A DNA stretch of 64,000 nucleotides from Paraphysoderma sedebokerense (GCA_025602915.1 JAHLJZ010000076.1:48240-112239), one strand, 5' to 3'. Positions 1 through 14,967 are shown, numbered from the stretch's first letter. The notes: generated by a model not told the origin, from the sequence alone. Numbers and translations are program-made.

Positions 1-425
1 CGCTATATCGTCCGACAAGTAATTTACAAACACCTGGGCCACGGGAATCCGCCCCGACACCACCTACGGTTGCTCCTAATCAAAATGTGTCATCAAACAT
101 ATCGAACGGACAAACCACTTCTTCTAATGCATTTCAAACCCCATCAATGTTGCCTTTTATGGGATTAGGTTTCAACCTCGGTATGCCTTCTTTGGGAATG
201 AATAGTTTACCTATGTCAATGAACTTGCCGATGAACGTACCAGGAATGAATGGTATGAATATGGCAGCGATGGGTTTGGGTGTACCAGGAATGAATGTGA
301 TGGGAATGCCTGGTGCTCCGTCTGGAATCTATAATCCGAATGCGTTTATGAGCAATGGAGTTGGCCCAGGTCAAGGACAAAACCAGCGAAAAAGCGGAAA
401 CATCGATGTTGTTGAGCGATCGTGA
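1..425 (+). CDS. 3' end of a Met/Gly/Pro/Asn-rich protein (partial)
   Basis: The frame is open from position 3 to the stop at 423-425, so the gene begins left of the window. The visible 140 residues are low complexity: a Pro/Thr/Ser/Asn-rich stretch, then about 70 residues dominated by Met, Gly, Pro, Leu and Asn with repeated short units of the type G-M-N, G-M-P and P-M, then a polar tail ending in a basic/acidic patch (KSGNIDVVERS). Such tails occur in RNA-binding, coat-adaptor and transcription-associated proteins, but no domain is visible, so no function is assigned. It converges on the IFT140 gene, with about 450 bases between the two stops. The consistent frame and composition make coding likely; identity is unknown. 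Confidence 0.6.
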   Translation, partial: LYRPTSNLQTPGPRESAPTPPTVAPNQNVSSNISNGQTTSSNAFQTPSMLPFMGLGFNLGMPSLGMNSLPMSMNLPMNVPGMNGMNMAAMGLGVPGMNVMGMPGAPSGIYNPNAFMSNGVGPGQGQNQRKSGNIDVVERS

Positions 426-875
426 TTTTGCTCGATTTATTCTCTTTTTCCTAATTTTCAAAGAAACCCAATTTCATGCTGCTTCCGTGCGCCACAGAAC
501 CGGGCAATTTCACCCACTGAATTAAATTCTGAATTTTGTCTGATATTTATAATCGCGTAGACCCTTAAAGAATGTGAAGTTCGTTCAATTGCTTAATCTT
601 TTTTTAATTCGCTCGGTTTCATTCAATGTAAATTCTTATCAAAAGTCAGCAAAAAGATATGTATATAGGTTTTAGGCGGGTTTGCATACAAATTATATAC
701 TTTTTATATACCACGAATAAATTTTGGAAACTTTCTATAGAGTAACAATGCTAATATTGCTCAGCTTGGAAGCCAAACGTCAACATAACACTGTGGAATG
801 TTCATAATAAAGAATCAAATCATTTTAATTGTTGTCTTATTAATTACATGATCTCCGTCAAAGGTATCGTCATAA
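426..875. other. Intergenic space between convergent genes
   Basis: AT-rich sequence between two stop codons that face each other. It contains AATAAA-like signals on the plus strand (around 716-721 and 808-813) that could serve the left-hand gene. No reading frame of substance or RNA gene was seen. Confidence 0.5.
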
Positions 876-3800
876 CTACATCCCGATATTTTCTTCCACC
901 ACGTCATAATCAATATCACCGTCATTGGATTTCTTCCTTTCCATTAATTTCAATTTAAACCCAGGATCCACACTTTCCAAAACGACAGGATCGAGGTAAT
1001 AATCTATATGATGAATCGGAACTTTATCCATCATTCTTTGCAACAACTCGAATGCTAATTGACTTTGATGATTCGCATGTGCGGTTTCAATGAGAAGTGC
1101 GAAAATGTCGCCAATTCGGATAAATTGCTAATGAGCCGTAATCATTTATGTTAAGGAAAGTAAGATAGACATTAAAGAAAACGGAATTCCCTACTTCAAT
1201 GTTGGGTTCTTTCAAGAGTTCACCACATATGATGTTCATTTGATTCTGATCAATTTCAGACAGCTTTCGAGCTTGTACAAATTTTGTGATCAAATCGATT
1301 TTGTGCTGTAAAGCGTTTATCTTGATGTCTTTACTCATTGCAGTTTTAGCTCGACTCATGCACTTGATCGATTCCTTAAGAGCACCGAGAGCCTATCAAA
1401 CGATTGTTATCAACTTTATCTGTCTTGTTCAGAGAGACCAAACATTACCTTTTCATAATTCTGATATTCGTCAATCTCAACTTGCGCACACGCTTCAAAA
1501 AATCCGGCCAGATTTTCAAACGCTTTTGCCTAGTAATTTGCGGTTATGGAGTTATTTAAACAGAAGATCATTTGGCTTCAGGCTTACCTTTGTATAAAAT
1601 GCCACAATATTCTTCATCAGATTAGCGTCTGACCTCCAATCTAAAGTTTGCAAATAATTCGCCGCTATGATCAATATTTCCTTTTGCTTTCCACCGGAAA
1701 TCGAGGCAAAAACCATAATTTTTTCGGTATCCCCGGTCTTCAAAAGTGCTTTTATTGCTTTGATTCGGTCGCCAGCCTGCGTGGATTCAGATATTTTTGT
1801 CCGCTAAGTAGTCTTACGGATTTCCACAACATACATCGATGAATTCTTACCTGAGTATACATTTTACAGGCAAGATGATAGTTCTCTTGTGACATGCAAA
1901 CATCTGCTATTTTGGTGATGATAACCATTTTGTTTGGATCACTATACTTAGAAAGGTCAGTCGAGAGTTTCGTCGCGAGCTCCTCATCTAATATAACATT
2001 TCGGCGGAGACATATATCAAGGGCCTAAACAATAATCGTGTTTAGAAACTCCAGGAGAACGTTTGAATATAGTTTCCACAGACCTCATTAACTTTCGAAG
2101 CCGAGACCAACAAACTGACAGCTTTATCGTACTGCTGGTGTTGAATCATGTACTCGGCTGCGTTCTCCAGTAGGCGCTTATCGCAGCTATCGCCCAGACT
2201 TTCAACTAATATTGATTTCGAATAAATAGGTCAATCCTGCCGCAAAATTTTATACTTAAACTAAAGGCTTACCAATGTCGCGAAGCACTTCGAACTGCTC
2301 GGTTTGATATGCGACTTCCAAAGCCTTTGAGGTGTTACCACCCTTATGATATAGTGTCACTGCTTTATCATTGCATCCGATAGATTCATAATACCTTTTT
2401 GAGATAAGAAATAGATTAATAAGATTATGGGTTCGATATCAAGTGTAAAAAAAATCGTAAGTGCGATTTACTTTGCAATACTAATTTTCAAAGTGTTTGA
2501 ACAAAGTAAGGCAAGGTGAAGCAATTCGTCTTTGAGTTCATTCTCCTTTGCCAGTCGAACCGCACGAGTGAAACATTTGGCTTTGGCGTAAAACTGTATG
2601 GCTTCCTTTATCTAGTTGTAAAATCGCTGTTGGATCTTGTTTCGCTGGTTCCATTGAAATTGTGACGTAGCCCAACCTTTCCGTTAGATTCATAATAATG
2701 TGCAAGATGGTATTGGGATCCTGGGTGAGCCGTTTGATCCGTCACGTCGATTGCCTTTGCGAGATTTCCGCGGTAACAATGAATCCGGACAACAGATAAG
2801 GTGTCTCCGGCGGATTCGTAATACTGTATTGCGTCGTCATAGTTTCCTTTGGACTCAAGATATTGTGCCCACCATTTCATGAGATCCTTGATAAAATAAT
2901 TAACTTCAAATCGGGACAATGACAATAAAAAATTAAAGATTTACCTTATCGTCCCTATTCTTGACATACTTTTCAAGCTCCGCCGGAACTCCTAACAACA
3001 TTCGTGGGATTTCGGAGCTTGTTGAATGTCAATTACCGTTCAAAATGTAAACTCTAACTAAATCACTACAGACCCAATTACCCCGGCTTTCTCATACATA
3101 TCAATAGCTGTTTTGAATTCACCCATCTGTTCCGACCACTTACCCTGACGGTAGTACGTATTTCTGATGTTTATGCGATCGTTGTCATTAATACATTTTA
3201 TCGCTTCATCCCACTTTCCTTGAACTTGATACAATCTACTTAAATACGAATAATTTCGAGACTCAGAGAGAATGGTTTCGGCATCTTCCATCATTCCTAT
3301 AAATGCTAATTTAACATTGTTTTTAAATTGAACAGCAAACTTTACTCAACTCACCAAGATGTGCTGCCAGTATCCCAATTTTGGCTTCGACATTATCTGA
3401 ATTAACCTGTCGTAACAGCCGAGCAGTCTTTGCATCCTTCATATTCCCAAGACAAATCAAGGCAACATCTAAACGACCCGTTTTAACGCAGAGTTGTGCC
3501 AAATTCTTCCATACATTATCCGATTTTAATGATTTGATACTCTACCGCAAATTTAGGGTCATTAATATTTCAACTTCAGAAACAGACGATATGTGTTACC
3601 TTGAATGCCTCGTCCATGTTACCTAAACACAACCAATACCTAAAATCCATCATTGCACTTACAGTTTTTATATCAATAGACTGCTTAGGCATACCAATGA
3701 AGTCGTTTAAAAGCATTCGAAGAACACCGATTTCGCGTTGAGGTTTCATATTTTGCGTAGATCCCTCGCTAACTGATATTTGGCAGCTGAAGAAGATATA

Positions 3801-6800
3801 TGGCATGGAAACGGACAAAAAATGTTTTGACTGGGACGGCACTTGAATTATGTCTAACTGGAGAATTGGATGGGTGGACGAGCAGATAAATGAGTGTATC
3901 CGCGATCGCAGAGCGCCGTCGGTGTTATCTAACTGGAAACGTCAATCCTTTGTTTCTGGCTATCGTAATAAAGATATTCCGACCCAAACCTTTATTGTAT
4001 CCCTCTACCTCGCAAAATAACACACGGGGATCAACATTATCCCAGCTCATATTCAGCGGCTTTATCATTCATTAGCATATAACTTTGAGGTGACGTAACG
4101 AAACCGCATACCGTTCCTTTAAAAGATTCTATGGATACTCTATCTTGTTCAAAATCGTGAACGAATAGTTTTGCATTTGCTAAATACTACAGGTTAGTTA
4201 CAAATGGACTATTACGACGGAGAAGCATGCATCAAAGTCACCATCACCCACGGCATGACCGAACATCGCCAGATGTTTACCCGACCCGTTTATTTTAATC
4301 ATGTTGATCTCCTTGAGATTAGGAATGTAGTCAGATAAATCTTTGCGAGGGAATAACGCGACTGGCTCTCTTTTTGAGATATCAAATACACATAAACTAT
4401 TCGTCGTGCTGACCTATTTCAGTTAGATAAATGAAGAGTTAAAAACATTGGGACTCCGATCACTAGTAACATGGAAAATTACCACAGCAAGGAAATCCGT
4501 TGCCAAATCTATCAATTTAACACCCGGTATGGAAGATCCTGTTTGATCGGAACTTATATCTTGCGTAGAGGAAGAATTTAATCCAACAGAACCGGAAACA
4601 ATATCAATCACATTCTTTCGTATTCCATTGAAGTCATAAATATCTATTTGATGATCACGACTAATATAAATGCTTTTCTGGCTTTCATCAATAGCGATCA
4701 ATCTTGACGATGTCGATCCGGAGATGCTAGAAGAATTGGAAATCGAAATAGAGGATAATAGGCGAGAACCTTAAAAACCGCAATTAAGCATTTTGTATCA
4801 CATGGTTAGAGAAGAGCAAAGGAGCAAAAGAAGTATACCACGCCAATTCCAAACTTCTGCCACTTTATCAGTGCAAACGACAACAGTTTCTGTCGATACG
4901 CATAGGCCGGTAATTTTTGAACTCGCCGTCAATTCAACTTGTCCTCCTGTCATTCGTTCTATCATATCGTTTTTGCTTTTACTTTTGACATTGTTCTCTT
5001 TTTCGCTTATGATTCCATTAGCGTTAACACCAGATTGCTCAGATTTATATGGTACCACCACAACAGAATTCATCGAAACCTGAACGGCAAATGCGGAATG
5101 ACATGATGCAATCAGCTGAGTCTGTTCAGTCCAAATCTGGACAGTTGTACTTGAAATTGAACACAAATGATGCGGATTTGGGCCGAATGAAAGAGACTTG
5201 ATTATCGAATTTTTTGTCGTGATACGGCTAACAAGCTAGAATAATGAGTTGTTTTAGTTGCGCTCAAGAAAGACTGCCATTTCGATATAAGAAACTTACG
5301 TACATCCCATGTCCTTGTCATTCCGCCGTCCCGAGCAATTGATACGCGCAACTTCCAAAGAAAAACAATCCCGGTATTTGTTCCGACTGATAATATTAAA
5401 ATAGGATGTTAGAAAACTTATGTGTGGTAGTTTGAGTACAGTTGATTACCTGCGAGTCTCTTAAAGCGAGAGTCGAAGGAAATACTAGTTGCCCTGGCCT
5501 CTTGATCTGTTTGCGACAAATTGAACAGGTTAGAAGTTAATTCAAGTCATGAAAGACATATAAATCAAACCTGGTAGGTCCAATATCTGACTGTCTTGAT
5601 TCTTTAAGTCCAAGAATCGAATCGATCTAGATCCGTTGCAAATAGCCAAAAGTCCATCGGTAGCAAATGTCATGTCAAACGTGTGTATTTCGGACGACAA
5701 ATTTGAGGCTAGCTTGATCTGGTGGTGGTTTCAATACAAGAATATCAATAAATACAGTGGCTGAGATGTTAAGTAATAATGCCCACGACTCAAACCTGTG
5801 TGATATTCCCAACTTTTCCATCAACAATTCTAATCTGTGTCAACACGCTGCTCGCCGATAACGCAAGTAGCATGTTTTCCTCAGAATACCAAAGTAAACT
5901 TGATAGTTTCGATGATTGTGCATTGGCTGAATTTCCTTGAAAAACATCTGTAACTGACCCCCCTGGTGGTACGATGCAATTAATACCGCCCGATACGGTT
6001 GCAACATAGACGTTCGGATTCAGATTTGCATCGGGCAGTCTAGTTGACACATAGGTCATGCAATAAGATAAATGAGATTCGCAGATGTTATAGTACAACT
6101 ATGCATTAGCAAGCGTCAGGGATTGTACCACATGAAATGGAAGGTATCAATACCTCGAGTCTACCGTAGCAAAAAGGCAATGCGAAATTGCAGATTTTAG
6201 GTGATAAGTACACAACGAGAATAATCGACATTTATGATCGAGTTTCCAAACTATAAGTTTGCCATCCTATATTCAAGTAATGTCATAAGTGGATCAAAAG
6301 ACAGAAAACAATGTTGATCAGTTGAAGATCAAAAGGAGAATGCATTGGTGTCGCTCAGTCATTAGCCACTAAAACCAAAGACATCCTTAATAGAAGGTTG
6401 CGATTACCTCGTCCCCGCTAATGAGTTTTGAAGTGTTAGATGAGAATTTCAGACATGTTATCGCAGATGAATGCTGTTTGGATTCTCTAATACTACCGTC
6501 GGAGTCAAGATATAGTACAAAGAATCCTATCATCGGAAACCAAATCACGTTGCAGATAATTGTTATCAGTACATGCTGATTAATTTTGATATTATCAGCT
6601 TGCCAATTACAAATAATACAAACCGCTCTGATATCCAACAGCACATATTTTTCTAGCCGTTGGGTGCTTGCTCCATGTTAACGTTGTTACTTTATCGTTT
6701 TTCTCGAAGATGGTACCGATTCGATCGCCTTCGTCGTTAAAGATATTCACTGATCCTGCAGCTGTTGAGACAGCAAGAGAAGTATGTGTCGGATGCCACT

Positions 6801-6849
6801 TTGCATCAGCGGCTTCCACAGGAAGTGATGTCTCTGCCCAGACTGACAT
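876..6849 (-). CDS. IFT140: Intraflagellar transport protein IFT140 (IFT-A complex)
   Basis: A long multi-exon gene read right to left. The N-terminal half holds WD40-type segments (starting [19 protein letters not shown] near 6849, with further blades to about 4200). The C-terminal half is TPR-like: the segment at 2880-2660 includes [20 protein letters not shown], and 1740-1560 includes [12 protein letters not shown] and [11 protein letters not shown] followed by [11 protein letters not shown], which match conserved IFT140 sequence as I know it. The C-terminus (…[13 protein letters not shown]) is acidic as in other IFT140 proteins. IFT140 is a core subunit of the IFT-A complex, which works with dynein-2 in retrograde transport along the axoneme and in membrane-protein entry to the flagellum. 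Non-flagellated fungi lack IFT, so this gene is the strongest lifestyle marker in the window. Introns are numerous; exon edges were not all resolved. Confidence 0.93.
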
Positions 6850-7091
6850 TGTTGGCTTAATGTAGATGATCTATATTGAGATTAGAGATATGCTTGCAAC
6901 ATTTGCTAATACGCGCAATGCATCTGATCACTTAAAATGATGACACAGACCACAAGATTAAATACATAAGATTTAAATTTATTGATTAAGAAAAACTCAA
7001 AACCACGTGCATCTTCAGATTTTTTCCATAACATAGTTCCAGAAGCAATATGACATGTCAACCATTCTAAAATGTTGAAATTTAACCATTT

Positions 7092-8200
7092 CTACCAAGC
7101 TACCCCAAATAACGATCGGAAGGTTTTCGCAGCTCCCGCCCATTGCTGGAACAACATTACTGAAACCTTACTCAGCTCAGTGGAGAATGCATCTCCAAAG
7201 ACGCTCCAGGCCAATAAATATATGCAGGACAGACAGCCGACCTCGAATGTGAATGACCTGGCTTGATCCATATCGATCAGATAAAAGAAGTAGAAAACAA
7301 TACGACTAATCGTGTGAATGAGAGCAAAACTGCAAATTAGATGGCAGGAATATCGAGGTAGGGTTGATCCGATGGATGAAAAGCATCGGATACCGTGGAT
7401 TGAGAAATAATGAAGACAGTTAGGAACAGAGCAGCTCGTCTTTGGTCACCAGAATTGAAACTTACGCTACTCGGGCCTTCAACTCGACCTTTTTAGCATG
7501 TGCAATCTATGGTTTGGAGTATTAGAAATAGATACCGGCGAAACGGTCATCAATAACATCGCGGACGCCACCGTTGGATAAACCGAAAGTTGAAAAAGAA
7601 AAGATGAAAGTTGACTCGAACAAAATGTAAAATCAACTTACGATTATTGCACCAAGAAACATAGCCATACCCTCAACTAAATTTTGGTGGGCAGCATAGC
7701 ATCTTTGAGCAAACCCACTAGCTTCTGTGATAGCTGCCCTTGGGTTCTAAACGTGCGAAAACAAAACATCAACGAGCGCTCAGTAAATGCTTCCAAATAA
7801 AGCACATTTGCAGAAGTCTATGCCAAAGAAGGTATGAATAATACATACACTGTTATCCATTCGACCAGAGGTTATGAGATGAGCTACTCGGGCAAATTGG
7901 GGACTAAGGACATAGGTAAATATCACTAAGAATAGGAAACATGCGAAAGGGATATCTCGCTTGTCTGCGATGTTCCAGATAAAATCGACAATAAGTCAGC
8001 AATAATATTAACAAATAATGCAACGATGAAGAGAGAACAAAATATGTTGGGCCAGTCAAGTTACCAACGTATTTTGTGAGTTCGGGGACAACAAAACGAT
8101 CAATTGAGCCCCCATGGTAGAGCATGATGGTGAAGGCATTTGAAAGCACAATCAAGATTGGGAAAATGACGAATGTTTGCGGAATGTTGTATGTCGCCAT
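7092..8200 (-). CDS. MAPEG-family membrane protein
   Basis: Exons joined by eye give a protein of about 205 residues with five hydrophobic segments. The start at 8200 (MATYNIPQTFVIFPILIV) gives an N-terminal membrane helix; an intron (gtaact to cgcag, about 8062-7962) leads to DKRDIPFACFLFLVIF, then GRMDNSNPRAAITEASGFAQ and CYAAHQNLVEGMAMFLGAII. The NPR and AAHQNxxE motifs are the family signature of MAPEG proteins (membrane-associated proteins in eicosanoid and glutathione metabolism). The tail ends KTFRSLFGVAW at the stop at 7092-7094. Family members conjugate glutathione to lipophilic substrates in ER or other membranes; the bacterial-type subgroup resembled here is mostly uncharacterised. 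The extra N-terminal helix compared with the usual four is noteworthy. Substrate unknown. Confidence 0.75.
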
Positions 8201-8451
8201 GATAAGTATATCTGGATGATAACAATATGAAATATATCTTGGATGGAATGAAAATAGTGGAGTTTTCGCCTGTTCGGCACATTGTTGAAATTCCGCGACA
8301 TGTCCAGATTGCCATTGTCCACACATACATTATGTCCCAGAGTGGAACGTGAACTGTAAATCGAATTATTGAAACAAACTATAAAGTACAAGAATAGGAA
8401 TTTAATTCTAAGCATCACCGTTTCATTAAAATCCGGCAAACAAGTCTACTT

Positions 8452-10209
8452 TCATTCTTCTTTCTCTCCCTTCAGCTGGTCTTCGCCCTTTTTTATCACG
8501 GCTATCCTAAACTTGGCCATCAAATTCCTCGCTGCATTTGAATGGTTATATACGCCGCCGTTATACATATGTGTTACGTCCTTCCCCGAGTTACTTTTCA
8601 GATATCCAGGACCTCCGGGGTGAGTTTCAATGAATTTGGAAACATCATAAACCATCCGATCGATAATCAGCAAATTTGGAGTACGATGACATTGTTTGCG
8701 GACTGCCACAGAAAATAAATGAAATATAAATTAAAAGATGGCTCAGTAAGAGGATAATCGGATAACACATGAACATACAATCTTCAATGGTCCATTGTGG
8801 CAATTTTTCAATTGGGACTCCCCAATCTAACCTATGCATCTGCCCATCAATTTTTCTCTGCTGCATCTGCAATCGCCCTTTCTCAATTTCATTTGAAGAG
8901 AATTCAAGTAAATTGTATGTGAACCCAAAATATGAGCATAACTGTATCAGCCATTTGGTCGGGTCATAATGGTAGAATTTAATCCCGTTTCGGTAATCTA
9001 ACGTATCACGAGGTGAAGAGTTTAGATTAAACAAACACATGACGCAGCTTTAGAATGCACAATCAATAGAGAGGCAATACATTACCCTGAGGGAACTCGT
9101 GATGGAAATTCTGAATTAAGTGGAATGCGTTAAATGCATTATCAATTTAGAGACGAGTTAGCGGCGAAGGCTAGAAACCCCGCAACCTGTGTGGTAAATC
9201 GATAATGAACTTACGTGATATCCCTCACCAAACGTTATTAGCGCAGTGATAAAATGGTCTCTTGGTGATCGATTATCATCATACGTTGCCTAATTTTCAA
9301 TGTCAATCATAAATGCCACATCACTATACCCTCCTACTGAAAGATTCAGATAAGAAACGTACTTCACCCAAGTAATGTGCCAGACTATTCACACAGAATG
9401 TAGCATGATGCAAGAATACTAATCTAGCAACACCAGCGATATAGAATCCGCCTCGATAATCGCCCCATCCCAGTCCCGCGACTATCGATGGAAATACGAA
9501 TCCCATGAAGGCTGCTAGATAAATGTAATATCTATGCTGCCATCGCACCATGGGGTCAGAGAGTAAATCTGAGATATCAATTTTTCGCAGGTACCCTTGA
9601 TCGGATCGTAATATCAGCCAGCCGATGTGACAGTGCCATAGGCCTTTTTGAGCAGAATATGGGTCTTGATCCGTATCTGTGTATCTATGATGTGCTCTAT
9701 GACCTCGACACCTTAACATAAGCAGATTAAAAAGAACAGATATTACTACGGCTTTATGTCTGTAATAAAATTGCTTAACAAATTATCGTAAGATAGCATG
9801 GATTATCCGTACCACCACTTGATAGATCCTTGAATCGCCCCGGTTCCCGCCAACATCATGAAGAACCGATAGATGAGATTTCCTTGATACGATTTGTGTG
9901 ACCATAATCGATGATAACCGGATGTTATTCCCATTCCAGTAATAAAGTAATACACGATCTATTCAGTTGTCAGTTCATTCGTCAGTCCCAATTGAAAGTG
10001 ATCTGAAGATTGACGAGAATGAAGCACCAAAAAGAATAGACAGAGAACCGCAAGAGGCCAGAGGTCGCACAAAAACCACATACCGCCCATAGCATCGTTT
10101 TCCTTTGCAGTTCAGTCGTCAAGACACCATACACTGCAAGTACCGGTGTCAAGGTCAGTAGGATCGTATGGCCCCAATGGATTTTCTTTATCCAAACTTT
10201 CAACGACAT
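8452..10209 (-). CDS. OLE1: Acyl-CoA delta-9 desaturase with C-terminal cytochrome b5 domain
   Basis: A multi-exon gene. The start at 10209 (MSLKVWIKKIHWGHT) precedes membrane helices. The three histidine boxes of the stearoyl-CoA desaturase family are all visible: HRLWSH in the exon near 9910, GHRAHHRYTDTDQDPY near 9700-9650, and NFHHEFPQG near 9085-9110, plus the NSLAHYLG motif near 9385. The C-terminal exon (about 8700-8452) is a cytochrome b5 domain with the heme-ligand motif HPGGPGYL and a second histidine in VYNHSNAARNL. This is the fungal Ole1 layout, where the desaturase (di-iron site) receives electrons from its own b5 domain in the ER membrane and makes palmitoleate and oleate. Upstream in-frame codons exist but no earlier ATG was seen. 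Same strand as the MAPEG gene, about 250 bases apart. Confidence 0.92.
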
Positions 10210-11300
10210 ATTCAGGCTGTTTTCACCAGAGAGCAGGGGGGATATCAAAGTGAATGCAAGACTCAGATTTGAGTACGTATGATTGGGGGAACTGTTGTTA
10301 GTGTTTGGATTTTATGGACGGTTTATGCTTTTTCTTGACAATGGATTAGTCAATGGCGCTCGATTGGTTTGTTATCGCTTGACGCGGATCGTATCTGCCT
10401 TTGGAATTGCTTCCGTGTGTGGAGTCAGGAGGTGGATGTCTTTGTGTAATGATATGTGCAGAACGGCTTCTTTTAGAATATTAACTTTGTATAGTGACGA
10501 CGGCTAAATTCGTGTCCAGCCAGACGTCTCAATATTTCAAGACGCTCTCGTTGACTGTAGAATAGGGACACTTAGTTTAGTGGCCGCCCGTCGTTGCCGC
10601 CGAAATCACGATTCATAGTTGTGCCTCCTTAGAACCGATCCATTTGGCTGATATTCACTCTGGCCTCTAAATAAATGGACGCAACCCACATTCGGAAAGA
10701 ACGAGAGTCGGCAAATCCATTCATCTCAACCGTGTGAATAATATTGGCAGTAACATAACCCCATAAGTTCCTCTTGTCAATGCTCAGTTGCGCTGGGACA
10801 AATCTATAAATATAAATAAAGTAATAGAGTCGAAAGGTAATTGCTCTCCTAAATATAAAAGAATTTTTCTAATTAACATAATGTTTTTGGAATGTAGTGA
10901 TTTCTTCTAATTAACGAGAAATTATCCTCGTAATCACAGATCACCTCTCCGACGACGGATAGTTTAGGTTATGTTCGAACTACCTTAAAACTAGCCTACA
11001 AATCATAGCATGCCTCGGCAACTACGTATCGAGGGAAATCTCTCCATATACCTCCACAACTGACTGCAAGTTTGCAAAGACTTGCACACTCTCTTATCAC
11101 GGCAAATCAACACAATCGCGAAATGACCAAGATTCAGTCGATAATATTAATCCCATATTGAGCGAAGAGGAACACGCCGCGTTGGCCCGCCCACCTCCAT
11201 TTTAGCAGCCGAGGCCGAAATTGATTCCGTTCCTCTCATCCACAACCACAAACATTTTTTCCCCTCAAAACTCCTTTCTTAAACACTATCTACAGTCATA
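10210..11300. other. Intergenic region between divergent desaturase and GAPDH genes
   Basis: About 1.1 kb that must hold both promoters. The last 80 bases before the GAPDH start are pyrimidine-rich (runs of CCTCTC, TTTTTTCCCCTC), a feature common in strongly expressed fungal genes. A 74-codon frame at 10283-10507 was judged spurious. No RNA gene seen. Confidence 0.5.
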
Positions 11301-13198
<1,898 letters not shown>

Positions 13199-14967
13199 AC
13201 GTTTTTGGGTTTGTTAGAGTTTCCTTCTGACATTTCTCCAGTTGTTTTGACTCGTCTAATCTTTCGATCTTTGCGGCAACTAACTTTATATCTTATATAC
13301 ACAGAATCCAAAAAATCAAACTTATAATCTCCTAGTTTGGTTGCAGTGACGAACTCAACCGGACATCGAAAGTGACATGAACGGAAAATTAAACTCGAAA
13401 AAGAAAGAAAAAATTGTAGTTGCAAGCTGTGATTTGTTATAATAAACTAATAAAACAGTTATCCATCATTGACTTAGTTGAATTTCTTCCATGTGTCAGA
13501 TACACTTCCATGCGTTTTGAATTAGTTCTAAATACCAATCGGTTGAAGGGGTCGTGAAGTCCCAGAAAAGAATTTGTAGATTCTACTTCGTAAGATCAGA
13601 ACAGTTTTAAAGATTAGATCCGAAGCGACGACATGTCCTCAAACACGGGAACTTCTGGGATTGCTAAACCATCATAGCTTCATGAAGGACATGTACGATC
13701 ATTGTATGATGTCCTTGCGGAAGGAATTTGAGGCCGCTGCTATGCTGCAGTTGTGTCACAGATTGCAAACGCACGAATAATTCTCCTTTGGTGAGCTCAG
13801 GCAATGAGATTGCAGTGGCGGGGGCGAAATGATGAAGTCATACTCATGATGTTATGAAAGGGCGGAGACTGGAGAACCAACAGAAATGGGAATCAGAATT
13901 ACAGATTTATTTGACTCCCCGTGGCCGATCGACGAGAAGTGTACCGAGTCCGTGCGTTCGCGCATAGTGTTTCCTTTGTGTAATAAGCATTGTTTTAGAA
14001 ATTTCACACATCTGGCAGGTTCACACATTAACAGAAAAAGTGATATCCATTTCTAATTGAATTGTAATAAATCTATACTTTTTGCTCCGGTTATACATTG
14101 TTAAACTCTCTCCGCCCTTTGCAGGCTAACAACTTAACTACTAGCAGAGAGTTTAGACATCGGCCCGGGGCCCCCCTAGAGCAGCGAGGAATGTCCAGGA
14201 ATGTCCCTCGACCCTCATCCGATAACGTCACAACACAGTTACACATATCTCAATGGTTGATTGAAGTGAGGCAAAATATGGTAATAGCGTAGGTGGAATC
14301 TGGATGGATGTTCGCCGCTCGGGTTGGATTGAACATTGATTTGACCCAGACTGTATACTCAACTGTACCCAGAGGCCAGAGTCCTAGACCAAGGCATCGC
14401 CGGCGGCCGGACCCTGAGTCCCTGAGACCTGAATCCCTGACCGTACGTCGGGGGATGTCTCCCTGAAGGACATTGTCAAGTCATTGTCAAGTCATTGTCA
14501 TTGCCTCATTGTTATGAAGTTTGAACTTTGAACAAGTTATGAACAGAGAAAAGAGAATAGCAGGCATAACAGATCAAAGGCTGTCAAAGCGGTCACGCAT
14601 TTGTCTCACTTTCACAAGTCTCGCAGTCAACATTCTTAGAAACTGAAGAGTGAAGACGTTATATATGTTCAATGATGTGAGGAGGCATGAGAAGTATATT
14701 CGTGAGTTTATATTTCGCGTCTCGCTTTACCTTTTCAATTCCACAATTTACTCAAAGTTCGACAGATAATACTGATAACTGCACTCAGCACTGTGAGTAT
14801 CGGCGGTTTCAAAACATACGAACGCTAACATTATTGGGTGTAGGCCGAGGTTCCGGTTCTTTCAAGATTGTTTAATATCACCGATGTCAGGAGACTTGGA
14901 TTAACTCATCAAATACTCTGATTTTTCAGTGACGATAATTATAGACAAATACAGCATCTGTTCAGAT
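13199..14967. other. Long intergenic region
   Basis: About 1.8 kb with no convincing gene. It holds the GAPDH 3' UTR (AATAAA-like signal near 13440) and, from about 14150 to 14460, a GC-richer patch unlike the surroundings with short direct repeats (GGAATGTCC twice near 14189-14205; CCCTGAG and CCTGA runs near 14410-14440). Frames of about 60 codons here look like chance. Confidence 0.5.
14471..14500. repeat. Short tandem repeat, 11-bp unit
   Basis: CATTGTCAAGT occurs twice in a row from 14471 and continues as CATTGTCA followed by a further CATTG-like piece. A minor microsatellite-type repeat in the promoter region of the class C receptor gene. Confidence 0.7.

Noticed and set aside
7072-7266. 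A 64-codon plus-strand frame
   Set aside because: It is antisense to the last exon of the MAPEG gene, whose frame has motif support.
10283-10507. A 74-codon plus-strand frame between the desaturase and GAPDH
   Set aside because: No domain, no splice partners, and it lies in the shared promoter space of two divergent genes.
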